A stretch of 64,000 bases of DNA, taken from positions 2,824,001 through 2,888,000 of the forward strand of contig NZ_CP132910.1 in the NCBI RefSeq assembly GCF_030846775.1. Direction: 5' to 3'. The DNA is from Geothrix sp. 21YS21S-2 (GTDB lineage: Bacteria; Acidobacteriota; Holophagae; Holophagales; Holophagaceae). The notes under the pieces are model-generated. The model saw nothing but the letters and a program-made list of their open reading frames with translations, was not told where the DNA came from and made no database searches. Shown here one piece after another: positions 36,398-45,539 of this stretch; position 1 is the stretch's first letter; each line of letters opens with the position of its first letter. The translations under genes were made by a program, and so were the position numbers.

Positions 36398-37665
36398 GGC
36401 AGCGCCCGGGTCAGGTCGTGGCGCCGGATGGCGTACCAGGTGATCCACCCGTAGAGGGCGTAGGAAAGCGTCCCCGTCAGGCCGAACAGGCCCACCGCGC
36501 GCGGGGCGTCCCACTTCAGGAGCCAGGCCGCCCCGATGCCGCCGAAAAAGAGCAGGGAGCGGATCACCTCCCGCAGGAGGGCGAGGTCCTGGCGCTCCAG
36601 GACCACCAGGGCGCTGGAGACGCAGGCCCCGGTGAACTGGGCCAGGGCCATGGGTGCGATGGCCACGAGAAACACCCCCGCGCTCTTCCAGGCCGCCCCG
36701 AAGATGGCCGGGAAGAGGAACCACCCCGCCGCCGAGGACAGGGCCATGAGCGGCAGGCCCAGGAGGAACATGCGCCTGACGGTGCCCCGGAACAGCGGCA
36801 TGAGGCTCGCCCCCTTCAGCTGCGCCGATTCCCCGAAGAACACCTGGGCCACCGACTCCCCGATGATGGAGCTGGGCAGCGCGAAGACCCGCTGGGCCAG
36901 GGCGAAGCAGCCCGCGGTCGCGGGCCCGTAGCAGATGGCCAGGAGGAGCCCGGGCATGCGCAGGTTGATGGTGTTCAGCAGGGCCGTGCCGCTGGAATAG
37001 AGGGGGAAGTGCCGGTAGCGCCGCGCCGCGCCCAGCAGGTCCGCGGGCCCCGCCCGGCGCACCTGGGCCCAGTCCCGGCGCCAGTCCAGGAGGGCCAGGG
37101 TCCGGGTGCCGTTGGTGCGGCCCAGGGCGTCCCCCGCCAGGAGCCCGGCGGGCCCCTGCCCCAGCAGCCCCGCGGCCACCTGCACCGTCAGCTGGGTCAG
37201 GCCCTGCGTGATGCGGGTTCTGGCGATGCGGTCGTAGCGTTCCTTCCGGATGGCCCAGCAGGTGAACACCTGGTAGAGCCCGGCGCCCAGCGTGCTCACG
37301 GGCACCAGCCAGAGGAAGGGCCCCAGGCCAGGCGCCTCCATCCAGCCCAGGATCCGGTCCCGGAACAGGTGGATGGCCAGGGCGCCCGCGATCGTGGTGA
37401 GGGCCACGAGGCCCACGCAGAGCAGGAGCAGCCCCGCCGCCTCGGCCTCGCCCACCGGCAGGGGCAGGGCCAGCTCGAAACGCAGGGAGGCCACGGTCAC
37501 CAGCAGGGAGACCAGGGACACGTAGACCACCAGAACGCCGAAGTCGGCAGGCGTGTAGAGCCGCGTCAGGAGGGGCGAGGCCGCCACCAGGAGGCCCTGG
37601 GCCACGGCGGTGCCCCCCGCGACCTGCAGGACCTTCAGGCGGAACCCCGTGAAGGAGGTCGGCAC
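36394..37665 (-). CDS. Polysaccharide flippase (Wzx/MATE-like)
   Basis: The 423-residue protein has about 12 membrane helices and the N-terminal VAGGTAVAQGLLVAASPLLTRLY segment typical of the PST/Wzx family (LTRLYTPADFG is the signature end of helix 2). It flips undecaprenyl-linked repeat units to the periplasm for Wzy. The start is GTG, 3 bp from the upstream gene's stop. Confidence 0.85.
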   Translation of the reverse strand: MPTSFTGFRLKVLQVAGGTAVAQGLLVAASPLLTRLYTPADFGVLVVYVSLVSLLVTVASLRFELALPLPVGEAEAAGLLLLCVGLVALTTIAGALAIHLFRDRILGWMEAPGLGPFLWLVPVSTLGAGLYQVFTCWAIRKERYDRIARTRITQGLTQLTVQVAAGLLGQGPAGLLAGDALGRTNGTRTLALLDWRRDWAQVRRAGPADLLGAARRYRHFPLYSSGTALLNTINLRMPGLLLAICYGPATAGCFALAQRVFALPSSIIGESVAQVFFGESAQLKGASLMPLFRGTVRRMFLLGLPLMALSSAAGWFLFPAIFGAAWKSAGVFLVAIAPMALAQFTGACVSSALVVLERQDLALLREVIRSLLFFGGIGAAWLLKWDAPRAVGLFGLTGTLSYALYGWITWYAIRRHDLTRALP

Positions 37666-37668
37666 GGT

Positions 37669-38793
37669 TCACCCTTCCCGCAGGATGCGGTGGAGGGTCG
37701 AGGCAACCTGGGCCTGGACCTCCGCATCCATGCCCGGCCACAGGGGCAGGCTCAGCACTTCGGAGGCGGCCAGCTCGGCCTCGGGGCAGATGACCTCGGC
37801 GTGGCTCTGCCCGTAGACCTTCAGGCGGTGGCAGGGCACGGGATAGTACACCATCGTGTCGATGCCCTCATCTCCCAGCCTTGCGCGCACCCGGTCCCGG
37901 TCCAGGGAGCGGCTGCGCATGCGGACCGTGTACTGGTTGAACACATGGCCGTCGCTGATCTCCGGCGGCACCAGGAGCCCATCCCCTCCCAGGAGGCCCT
38001 GGTAGTTCCGCGCCGCCCGCACCCGCGCCTCGTTCCAAGCCGCCACCCGGGGCAGCTTCACCCGCAGCAGCGCGGCCTGCAGCTCGTCCAGGCGGGAGTT
38101 GCAGCCCACGGCCTCGTTGTGGTACTTCCGCCGGCTCCCGTGCACCCTCAGCATCCGGGCCGTCTGGGCCAGGCCCTCGTCGTCGGTGGCCAGGAGGCCG
38201 CCGTCACCGAACCCCGACAGGTTCTTGGTCGGGAAGAAGCTGAAGCACCCCGCATGCCCGAGGGTGCCCACGGGCTTGCCGTGGTAGCGGGCCCCGAAGG
38301 CCTGGGCACAGTCCTCCACCACCCTGAGCCCGTGGCGGGCCGCGGCGCCCAGCACGCCGGCCATGTCGCAGGGCCGCCCGAAGAGGTGCACGGGGATGAT
38401 GGCCCGGGTGCGGGAGGTGACCGCGGCGTCCACGAGGCGGGGATCCAGGTTGAAGGTGTCGGGGTCGATGTCCACGAAGACCGGCCGCGCCCCGACGTTG
38501 CTGACCGCCTCGGGGGTGGCGAAGAAGGTGAAGGGGGTGGTGATCACCTCGTCCCCGGGGCCGACGCCCACGGCGCGCAGGGCCAGCACCAGGGCGTCCG
38601 TGCCGGAGTTGCAGGACACCGCGTGCCGCGTGCCCAGGAACCGGGCCACTTCCTCCTCGAAGGCGGCCACCTCGGGGCCCAGGATGTAGTGGGCGGAGCG
38701 GAGAACCTTCTCCACCGCCCCCAAGAGTTCCGGCCAGAGGGCCTCCACCGGTCCGGAGAGGTCCAGGCTGGGAATGCGGGCCTGCGTGCTCAT
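37669..38793 (-). CDS. wbpE: DegT/DnrJ/EryC1 aminotransferase, WbpE-like
   Basis: A 374-residue PLP sugar aminotransferase with its cofactor lysine in FSFFPTKNLSGFGDGG and SCNSGTDALVLAL at the phosphate site. In the WbpA-B-E-D pathway this enzyme aminates C3 of UDP-3-keto-GlcNAcA using glutamate. Immediate linkage to WbpD-, WbpB- and WbpA-like genes makes this assignment stronger than sequence alone. It overlaps the WbpD gene by 4 bp. Confidence 0.85.
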   Translation of the reverse strand: MSTQARIPSLDLSGPVEALWPELLGAVEKVLRSAHYILGPEVAAFEEEVARFLGTRHAVSCNSGTDALVLALRAVGVGPGDEVITTPFTFFATPEAVSNVGARPVFVDIDPDTFNLDPRLVDAAVTSRTRAIIPVHLFGRPCDMAGVLGAAARHGLRVVEDCAQAFGARYHGKPVGTLGHAGCFSFFPTKNLSGFGDGGLLATDDEGLAQTARMLRVHGSRRKYHNEAVGCNSRLDELQAALLRVKLPRVAAWNEARVRAARNYQGLLGGDGLLVPPEISDGHVFNQYTVRMRSRSLDRDRVRARLGDEGIDTMVYYPVPCHRLKVYGQSHAEVICPEAELAASEVLSLPLWPGMDAEVQAQVASTLHRILREG

Positions 38794-39392
38794 GGCGCCT
38801 CCTTGCGGACGATGCCGTCGGCCATGCGGCGGTAGGCCTGCCCGTAGCTGGTGCGCGCGAATCCCTCGGCGTCGAAGCGCAGGCGCTCCCCCCGTTCGCA
38901 CATGTGGCCCACCACGCGGGCCGGGACCCCGGCCACCATGGCAAAGGGCGGCACGTCGCGGGTGACCACGGACCCGGCGGCCACGAAGGCGCACTCGTGG
39001 AGGGTCACGCCGCAGACGATGGTGGCGTTGGCCCCGATGCTGGCCCCGCGCTTGACGCGGGTGGGCGCGTAGTCCTCCGGGGTGTTGCGGGGGTACAGGC
39101 ACCGCGGGGTGCGCACGTTGGTGAAGACCATGCTGGGCCCGCAGAAGACATAGTCCTCCAGCACGACGCCCCCGTACAGGGAGACGTTGTTCTGGATCTT
39201 GCAGTGGTCGCCGATGGTCACGCCCGAGGCCACCATGACGTTCTGGCCCAGGACGCAGTGGGCGCCGATGACGGCGCCTCCGTACACGTGGCTGAAGTGC
39301 CAGACGCGGGTGCCGTCGCCCAGGGCGGCGCCCTCGTCGACCACGGCCAGGGGATGCACCAGGCAGGGCGGGGTTTCGGTAAGGCTGTTCAT
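38790..39392 (-). CDS. wbpD: Left-handed beta-helix N-acetyltransferase, WbpD-like
   Basis: The 200-residue protein consists largely of hexapeptide repeats ([LIV]-G-x4 coils such as VIGAHC, TIGDHC and SIGANA), as in trimeric acetyl-CoA-dependent sugar acetyltransferases, with AAGSVVTRDVPPFAMVAG near the C-terminus. WbpD acetylates the C3 amino group of UDP-GlcNAc(3NH2)A. The preceding and following genes supply the other steps. Confidence 0.85.
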   Translation of the reverse strand: MNSLTETPPCLVHPLAVVDEGAALGDGTRVWHFSHVYGGAVIGAHCVLGQNVMVASGVTIGDHCKIQNNVSLYGGVVLEDYVFCGPSMVFTNVRTPRCLYPRNTPEDYAPTRVKRGASIGANATIVCGVTLHECAFVAAGSVVTRDVPPFAMVAGVPARVVGHMCERGERLRFDAEGFARTSYGQAYRRMADGIVRKEAP

Positions 39393-40391
39393 TCAAACCT
39401 CCTTCAGGGTGGGTGGAAGGGCCCCGAGGAGCTGGGCATCGGCCCGCTCCAGGACCCGGATCACGTCGAGGCCGCTGCGGCCGTCGCTCATGGGCCTGCT
39501 GCCGCTGGCCAGGCAGTGGAGGAAATGCTCGTCCTCCAGCCGCAGGGGCTCTCCCGGCCCCTCGAAGACGCGAACGGTCCCGTCGTCCACGGCATCCAGC
39601 CGCCGGAGGGTGTCCCCGCCCAGCAGCCGCTTCCGGTGCAGGGTGAGGCTCTGGTCGGCCTCGTCGTAGACGAGCATGCCGCGCTCGCCCAGGACCCGGA
39701 GCGCGCGGCGCCGCCCCGGCCAGTACCAGGAGACGTGCACGTGGGCGCTGCGCCCCCCGGAGAAGGCCAGCTCCAGGTGGACGTCGTCGTGGAGGCCGGG
39801 CTGCAGGAAGGCCGCGCCCGAAGCCGCGACCCGGAGGGGGGCCTCGCCCATCAGGTGGATGAGCACGGCCACGTCGTGCGGAGCGAGGCTCCAAAGCGCG
39901 CTCTCCGTGGACCGCACGCGCCCCAGGTTGGCGCGCTCCTGGTGGATCCGGTACACCTGCCCCAGGAGCCCGGAGTCGAGGAGCCGCTTGAGTTCCCTCA
40001 CGGCGGGCTGGTAGAGGAGGAGGTGTCCGACCATCAGCACCCGGCCGGCGGCCTCGGCCTGGTCCACGAGCCCCTGGGCCTCCCGGGCTTCCAGCGTCAT
40101 GGGCTTCTCCACCAGGACCCCCCTTCCTTCCCGGAGGACCTGGGCGGCCAGGCCCGCGTGGGTGGGCGCGGGGGTGGCGATGACCACCCCGTCCACGGGC
40201 CCGCCGTGCCGGAAGGCCTCCCCGAGGGATCCCCACACGGGCAGCCCCGGGTAGTCCCGGCGCACCTGGTCCCGGGACGCCTCGCACACCTCGACCGCCC
40301 CGGCCAGGGCCCCCAGGCCGTGGAGGACGCGCAGGTGGTTGCGCCCCCAGGCGCCCGCCCCTGCCACGGCCACCCTCGCCGGGGCACTCAC
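39393..40391 (-). CDS. wbpB: Gfo/Idh/MocA-family dehydrogenase, WbpB-like
   Basis: The 332-residue protein has a Rossmann N-terminus (VAVAGAGAWGRNHLRVL), the EKPMT motif of the Gfo/Idh/MocA family and a C-terminal beta-sheet domain. WbpB oxidises C3 of UDP-GlcNAcA with NAD+ recycled through 2-oxoglutarate. The start is GTG, overlapping the WbpA stop (GTGA); it abuts the WbpD start. Context makes the specific role likely. Confidence 0.82.
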   Translation of the reverse strand: MSAPARVAVAGAGAWGRNHLRVLHGLGALAGAVEVCEASRDQVRRDYPGLPVWGSLGEAFRHGGPVDGVVIATPAPTHAGLAAQVLREGRGVLVEKPMTLEAREAQGLVDQAEAAGRVLMVGHLLLYQPAVRELKRLLDSGLLGQVYRIHQERANLGRVRSTESALWSLAPHDVAVLIHLMGEAPLRVAASGAAFLQPGLHDDVHLELAFSGGRSAHVHVSWYWPGRRRALRVLGERGMLVYDEADQSLTLHRKRLLGGDTLRRLDAVDDGTVRVFEGPGEPLRLEDEHFLHCLASGSRPMSDGRSGLDVIRVLERADAQLLGALPPTLKEV

Positions 40392-41722
40392 AGGAGCACC
40401 AGCCGGTCCCGGTCCGCCTGGAGCCCGCGGGTGGCGTTCCGGGTGTCCAGGACGAGGCGGGCGTGGCGGAGCACGAAGGCGTAGTCCACGTCCGAGTGGT
40501 CCGTGAGGATCACCACGAGGTCGGCCAGGTCCAGGGCGTCGGCGGTCAGGGCCACGCTGCGCAGGTCGAAGCGATTGTCGATGTACCGCGGCACGTGGGG
40601 GTCGTGGTACTCCACCCGCGCGCCCCGGGCCGCGAGCAGCTCCAGCACCTCGGCGCCGGGGCTTTCCCGGGCGTCGTCCACGTCCTTCTTGTAGGCCAGG
40701 CCCAGCACCAGCACCCGCGCCGACCGCAGGCCCAGGCCGTGGTCGCTGAGGATGCGCATGGCCTTGCCCACCACGAACTCCGGCATGCGCCTGTTGATCT
40801 CGCCGGCCAGGGCGATGAAACGGGTGTTGAAGTTGAACTCCCGGGCCTTCCATTCCAGGTAGTGGGGATCCAGGGGGATGCAGTGGCCCCCCACCCCGGG
40901 GCCGGGGTAGAACGGCATGATCCCGAAGGGCTTGGTGCCCGCGGCGTCCAGCACCTCCCACACGTCCAGTTCCATGCGGTCGCAGAGCATGGCCAGCTCG
41001 TTCACCAGGGCGATGTTCACCGCCCGGAAGGTGTTCTCGAAGACCTTGACCATCTCCGCCACCCGCGAGGAGCTGACGGGGACCACCTCCTGGATGGTCT
41101 GCCGGTAGAAGGCCAGGGCCACCTCCAGGCTGGAGGGGCTGGCCGCGCCCACCACCTTGCTCGTGTTGCGCGTGGTGAAGCGCTTGTTGCCCGGGTCCAC
41201 CCGCTCCGGGCTGAAGGCCAGGTGGAAGTCCTCGCCCTCGCGCAGGCCCGTGGATTCCAGGATGGGCTTGATGACCTCCTCCGTCGTACCGGGGTAGGTG
41301 GTGCTCTCCAGGCTCACGAACTGCCCCGGCCGCAGGCGCCTGGCCACCTCGCGGGTGACGGCCTCCACGAACTGGAGGTCGGGGGTCAGGTTGCGGGTCA
41401 GCGGGGTGGGCACGCAGATCACGATCGCGTCCATCTCCCCCAGCCGGCTCCATTCCGTGGCGGCCTCCAGGCGCTTGTGGTCCAGCACCAGGTCCCGCAG
41501 TTCCGCGTCCAGCACGTCCTCGATGTAGTTGACGCCGAGGTTCACGCTGGCCACCCGGGAGGCGTTCCGGTCGAAGCCGACCACCTGGAAGCCCACCTTG
41601 GCCTTCTCGACCGCGAGGGGCAGGCCCACGTACCCCAGGCCCACCACCCCGACCAGGGCGGTGCGGTTTCCGAACTTGCGGATCAGGTCCCCGGCGTGCG
41701 CCGGGGCGGTGCGAGTGCTCAT
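40388..41722 (-). CDS. wbpA: UDP-N-acetyl-D-glucosamine 6-dehydrogenase, WbpA-like
   Basis: The 444-residue UDP-glucose/GDP-mannose dehydrogenase-family enzyme has VGVVGLGYVGLPLA, a catalytic-cysteine motif GPGVGGHCIPLDPHY and the C-terminal UDP-binding domain. The FYPGPGVGGHCIP form is typical of enzymes acting on N-acetylhexosamines (WbpA, WbpO) rather than UDP-glucose. It makes UDP-GlcNAcA by two successive oxidations and is the entry step to the WbpB/E/D branch. It overlaps the Wzz-like gene by 4 bp. Confidence 0.87.
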   Translation of the reverse strand: MSTRTAPAHAGDLIRKFGNRTALVGVVGLGYVGLPLAVEKAKVGFQVVGFDRNASRVASVNLGVNYIEDVLDAELRDLVLDHKRLEAATEWSRLGEMDAIVICVPTPLTRNLTPDLQFVEAVTREVARRLRPGQFVSLESTTYPGTTEEVIKPILESTGLREGEDFHLAFSPERVDPGNKRFTTRNTSKVVGAASPSSLEVALAFYRQTIQEVVPVSSSRVAEMVKVFENTFRAVNIALVNELAMLCDRMELDVWEVLDAAGTKPFGIMPFYPGPGVGGHCIPLDPHYLEWKAREFNFNTRFIALAGEINRRMPEFVVGKAMRILSDHGLGLRSARVLVLGLAYKKDVDDARESPGAEVLELLAARGARVEYHDPHVPRYIDNRFDLRSVALTADALDLADLVVILTDHSDVDYAFVLRHARLVLDTRNATRGLQADRDRLVLL

Positions 41723-42660
41723 GGCTTCTCCTTGGCGATGAAAAGGTCGTGGACCTTGGTGCGGTTGAGGGCGGCCCAGGTGGCCGTGCCGGTGACGACC
41801 ATGGCGCCGAACACGATGAAGGACCGGTGGGGCCGGCTCTTGGCCCGGGGCAGGTCGCCGGCGTCCAGGACCAGCAGGGTCTGGGCGTCGTTGCGCGCCT
41901 CCAGGAGGGCCTGCTCCTGGTTGAGGGTGAGGTTCTCCTGGACCCGCCTCCACAGGACCAGCTGCTCGCGCAGGCGAAGCCCCTGGTAGCGAAGGTTGGG
42001 CGAGGCGCTGGTCTCCCAGTTGCGGTTGGCGTCCTGGAACCGCTGGAAGGCCTCGTCCCTCGCCGAGCAGATGGCGCCCACCTCCTCCAGCCGCGCCTGG
42101 GTGGCCCGGGCCCGGTTCCTGCCCTCGGCCTGGGCCAGGTCCACCAGGGCGCGGCGCAGCTCCTCCGTGGCAAGGCGCACCACCTGGAGGCTCAGCTCGG
42201 GGGAGCGGGTCTCGGCCGTGACGGTGAGCAGGCCGGACTTGGGGTTGCGCTCCACCCGCAGGAGGCGCCGGAAGTCCCCCAGGGCCCGGTCCACGTCCGC
42301 GGCGCCCAGGTACTGGAGCAGGGTCCCCCGGCGGCTGCGGAGCCGGCCGAAGCGCCAGGAACGGGCCCCGTATTCGTACACCGCCGACAGGACGCCGTCG
42401 GCCACCCTCCGGCTCCGGAGGATGTCGTCGTAGATCACGGTGGGTCCGTCCTCCCGCGTCCCCGGGACCACCGGCGGGGCCGTCGGGGCCCAAATGCCCG
42501 TGTGGCCCTGGGAGCCCGCGTGCCCGGCGTCCGGCAGGATGCGGGCCTCCGCCCGGAACTGGTCGGGCAGGAGCAGCGAGAGGCACCCCGCGAGAAGGCC
42601 CGCCAGGGCGGCGTGGGCGAGGGGCCTGCGGAGGCCGGGGGGGAGGGGCGGAAGGCGCAT
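41719..42660 (-). CDS. Wzz-type chain-length regulator
   Basis: The 313-residue protein has a membrane helix at each end (about 12-30 and 280-300) bracketing a largely helical periplasmic domain with predicted coiled coil (about 165-265). This is the Wzz/PCP layout. The proline-rich motif near the second helix is weak, so it is a divergent member. No Wzc-type kinase domain is attached, suggesting O-antigen-like rather than capsule-type control. Confidence 0.72.
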   Translation of the reverse strand: MRLPPLPPGLRRPLAHAALAGLLAGCLSLLLPDQFRAEARILPDAGHAGSQGHTGIWAPTAPPVVPGTREDGPTVIYDDILRSRRVADGVLSAVYEYGARSWRFGRLRSRRGTLLQYLGAADVDRALGDFRRLLRVERNPKSGLLTVTAETRSPELSLQVVRLATEELRRALVDLAQAEGRNRARATQARLEEVGAICSARDEAFQRFQDANRNWETSASPNLRYQGLRLREQLVLWRRVQENLTLNQEQALLEARNDAQTLLVLDAGDLPRAKSRPHRSFIVFGAMVVTGTATWAALNRTKVHDLFIAKEKP

Positions 42661-42662
42661 GG

Positions 42663-44612
42663 CTAGGTGTGGACCGTTTCGGAGGCCGGGATCGCTCGGG
42701 GGGCGGCCAGCCACCGTCCCAGGCCCTCCGGGGACGGGACGTAGGCCGGCACGAGCCGGCGGAACCAGAGGATGATCCGCCGCTGGCGCTCCCCGTCCGG
42801 CAGCGCCGAGGCCTCCTCCAGGGCCTGCAGGCCCCGCTCCAGCAGGTCCGGATCCTGCCGGTCCTGTCCGGCCTCGAACACCTTGGGGTGGATGTCGGCC
42901 TTGCGCGACTCCCGATCGGAGAAGAGCTCCTCGAAGAGCTTCTCCCCGGGACGGGTCCCGGTGATCTTGATGTCGATGTCCACCCCGGCGCTGAACCCCG
43001 AGAGCCGCGCCATGTCCTCGGCCAGGTCCATGATCCGCACCGGGGCCCCCATGTCCAGGGCGAAGACCTTGGCAGTCTCCCCCAGGATCCCCGCCTGGAG
43101 GACCAGCTGCACCGCCTCGGGGATCGTCATGAAATAGCGCACCATGTCCGGGTGGGTGACGGTGATGGGCCCGCCCCGGGCGATCTGCTCGCGGAAGAGG
43201 GGGATGACGCTTCCGCGGCTCCCCAGGACATTGCCGAAGCGCACGCTCACGTACCGCGCCCCGGCCGGAGCGTGGCCGGCGGCGAGGGTCACGAGGTGCT
43301 CCCCGATGTGCTTGCTCACCCCCAGGGCGTTCACGGGGTTGACGGCCTTGTCCGTGGACACGTTCACGAACACCTCCGTGCCCGCGGCCAGCGCCGCGTC
43401 CAGCACGTTGCGGGTTCCGAGGATGTTGTTCACGACCGCCTCCTCCGGATGCTTCTCCAGGTAGGGGACATGCTTGTGGGCCGCGGCGTGGAAGACGGCC
43501 CTGGGCCGCCAGGCCTCGAACACCTGCCGGAGCCGGGCCGGATCCCGAACGTCGCAGAGGGCCACCTCCGTGGCCAGGCCGGGGAACCTGCGGGCCAGAT
43601 CCCCCTCGATCTCCCAGAGGCTGTTCTCGCCGCGGCCCAGCAGGACGATGCGGCTGGGCCCGAAGGCGGCCACCCTGCGGGCCAGCTCGCTCCCGATGGA
43701 GCCCCCCGCCCCGGTGATGAGGGCCACGGAGCCCTCCAGGGCCTTCCGGATCGCCGTGGTGTCGAGGACCACGGGCTCCCGCCGCAGGAGGTCCTCGATG
43801 GCCACGTCCCGCCACTGCGGCTTCCAGGGCAGGTCCCCGACCAGGTCCAGGATCCCCGGCACGATCTTCACCTTCACGCCCAGGGCCTGCACCTCCCGGC
43901 ACATCTCCCGCACCCGCGCGCCCGGGGCGCTGGCCAGGCCCAGGATCACGAGGGAGATCTCCCGGTCGCGCACGAGCTCCCTGAGCTGGCACGTCGCGCC
44001 CAGGACGGGCACGCCCTCGATGCGGACGCCCAGCTTTTCCGGCGCGTCGTCCACGAATCCCACCACCTGGAACCGGACCTTCGGGTGCTCGAGCACCTCC
44101 TGGCAGAGGCGGAGACCCGCTCGTCCCGCGCCCACGATGAGGGCGCGCTCCGAGAACCCGTTTCCGCCCGGCCGGTTCCCGAGGAGCGCGCCCATGAGGA
44201 TCCGGGCCATGAACCACAGGACCCCGCACAGGAGGCTGGCCTCCATGAATACGTCCTTCCCGGCCACCGGACCGTCGCCGCGCAGTGCGCAGAAGGCCAT
44301 GGACGCCGCGATCAGCGCCAGATCGGCGTACAGGATGGCCTTGGCCTCCCGCAGGTCCAACAGCCGGTAGTGCTGGGCCGTCAGCTGCATGGCCAGGTTG
44401 ACGGCCAGCGCCAGGCTGACGAAGAAAAGCCGGCTCCCCGGAAAGGGTTCCGCCTTCCCGCCCCCGCCCTCGGCCAGCTCCCAAGCCAGGCAGGCCAGCC
44501 CCGCGTCCAGCAGCACTTTTCCGCACCGCCGGGCCCAGGGCGCCTTGTGGAGCCGCCCCCAGCCCAGCCCGAAGACCTGTTTGGGTTTCTGGATGCACGC
44601 GAGACCCGACAT
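42663..44612 (-). CDS. Membrane nucleotide-sugar 4,6-dehydratase (FlaA1/CapD/WbpM-like)
   Basis: First gene of the operon, 649 residues. It has about four N-terminal membrane helices, a CoA-binding-like Rossmann domain (ALIVGAGRAGLRL) and a catalytic SDR domain (ITGAGGSIGSE). It removes water from UDP-GlcNAc to give a 4-keto-6-deoxy sugar, feeding a PglE-type aminotransferase. The catalytic segment reads STDKAVNPVNALGVSK: where WbpM-type enzymes have Met four residues before Lys (the S-M-K triad), this one has Leu. AAGGA precedes ATG. Confidence 0.85.
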   Translation of the reverse strand: MSGLACIQKPKQVFGLGWGRLHKAPWARRCGKVLLDAGLACLAWELAEGGGGKAEPFPGSRLFFVSLALAVNLAMQLTAQHYRLLDLREAKAILYADLALIAASMAFCALRGDGPVAGKDVFMEASLLCGVLWFMARILMGALLGNRPGGNGFSERALIVGAGRAGLRLCQEVLEHPKVRFQVVGFVDDAPEKLGVRIEGVPVLGATCQLRELVRDREISLVILGLASAPGARVREMCREVQALGVKVKIVPGILDLVGDLPWKPQWRDVAIEDLLRREPVVLDTTAIRKALEGSVALITGAGGSIGSELARRVAAFGPSRIVLLGRGENSLWEIEGDLARRFPGLATEVALCDVRDPARLRQVFEAWRPRAVFHAAAHKHVPYLEKHPEEAVVNNILGTRNVLDAALAAGTEVFVNVSTDKAVNPVNALGVSKHIGEHLVTLAAGHAPAGARYVSVRFGNVLGSRGSVIPLFREQIARGGPITVTHPDMVRYFMTIPEAVQLVLQAGILGETAKVFALDMGAPVRIMDLAEDMARLSGFSAGVDIDIKITGTRPGEKLFEELFSDRESRKADIHPKVFEAGQDRQDPDLLERGLQALEEASALPDGERQRRIILWFRRLVPAYVPSPEGLGRWLAAPRAIPASETVHT

Positions 44613-45139
44613 GGCGTTTTCCGTCCTTTCAAGGAAGGGGCAGCCTCCCGCCGCTACCCGGAACGGAAGCGCGGCGGCAGTTGGGGAATTAAGCCCGCCC
44701 GCAGAAGAGCCAGGGCCTGGCCTTTGGGCAGGACGAATCAGAATTTTTGTTAGGGTGGATACCCTTGGATTTCTTGGATAAAATTGATTGTTATGACTTG
44801 CAACTTATTAAGGTATCGGCGGATGGTTCACGACGGATACGAATGCAATTAAACTCCAAAAGAAAGGAATGTCAATCAAATCCTGGATTATAAAATTATT
44901 GATTCTGCATAATAAAACAAGTAGGACACCTGATGAATATGGCGTAAGGTCACAGGTTATGCTGGCACATGCACCATCGTGAAGAGTATAAATAGTATTA
45001 GAATTTTCAGAGATTAATAATTATTACAAAAGTAATATACTTGATATTTTATGAAATAGTTGATGGAATTATTTCATTTGTGGTCATATATGACGTATCT
45101 ACACTTCAGAATTTGGTACTTTCCCAGTGGTATATCTTC

Positions 45140-45200
45140 GGCTTACCCGATGGCGCTGATAAGCCATGGAAGGGGTCAAGCCCAGAGGCTACGAGGGCTT
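45140..45200 (+). other. Pair of GC-rich hairpins in the AT-rich island (possible structured RNA)
   Basis: Two perfect 6-bp stems stand in tandem: GGCTTA 45140-45145 with TAAGCC 45160-45165, and AAGCCC 45178-45183 with GGGCTT 45195-45200. They are the only GC-rich stretch in the surrounding AT-rich DNA. Similar TCATATATG motifs flank them (45084-45092 and 45209-45217). A conserved RNA element or DNA-structure signal is possible. I could not match it to a known riboswitch by eye, and its strand is uncertain. Confidence 0.35.
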
Positions 45201-45301
45201 AAAGAATGTCATATATGGCTTAATTCAATTGAGTTATCGAATAAAATGGACCGTCACAAAGGTCAGAATTAATGCAGCGGAATCATGATAATTATCAATA
45301 T

Positions 45302-45320
45302 GAAATTTACAGTAAATTTC
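45302..45320. promoter_or_regulatory. AT-rich palindrome upstream of rex
   Basis: GAAATTTA-CAG-TAAATTTC is a perfect 8-bp dyad with a 3-base centre, about 220 bp upstream of rex. Its ends resemble half of a Rex box (TTTCACAA on the right), but the spacing between half-sites is too long for a standard Rex operator. It could bind another regulator. Confidence 0.35.
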
Positions 45321-45539
45321 ACAACTTTTATTTGTTGTTTATTTTTACACTACAATACTACCGCTTCAATTTTTTTTAACCAAGTCTAAACCTTAATATC
45401 AGTTCCATTTCAGAACACAGCACATCCTATTTTTACTCAATTCCCCACCCGAGCCGTTGACAGAGCGCCGACCGGGGCGATACCTTTAATCATGATTTTT
45501 GTATCGACTCAAAAATCTTGAATCATCCTGGAGGCCACC

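Larger units (their letters stand above)
44613..45539. other. AT-rich gene-free intergenic island between divergent operons
   Basis: From about 44740 to 45450 the sequence is conspicuously AT-rich against about 70% GC on both sides, with many poly-A/T runs. I see no convincing coding sequence; the longest plus-strand frame (45060-45272, 70 codons) lacks a ribosome site and family resemblance. The region must hold the promoter of the polysaccharide operon (minus strand; weak candidate TTGCAA 44798-44803 and TATCCA 44775-44780, 17-bp spacing) and of rex (TTGACA at 45457-45462, -10 unclear). It also contains two GC-rich hairpins (45140-45200) and an AT palindrome (45302-45320). Confidence 0.7.

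Noticed and set aside
45124-45178. JUMPstart-like element
   Set aside because: CAGTGGT and GCTGATAAGCCA recall the JUMPstart sequence, but it points away from the polysaccharide operon and the ops core GGCGGTAG is missing.
45060-45272. 70-codon open frame in the AT-rich island
   Set aside because: No ribosome site, no family resemblance, and it runs through the two GC hairpins. A small protein is less likely than a structural element.
45295-45325. Rex operator upstream of rex
   Set aside because: Half-sites ATATGAA and TTCACAA exist but are separated by 13 bp, against about 4-6 bp in known Rex boxes. Listed only as a palindrome.
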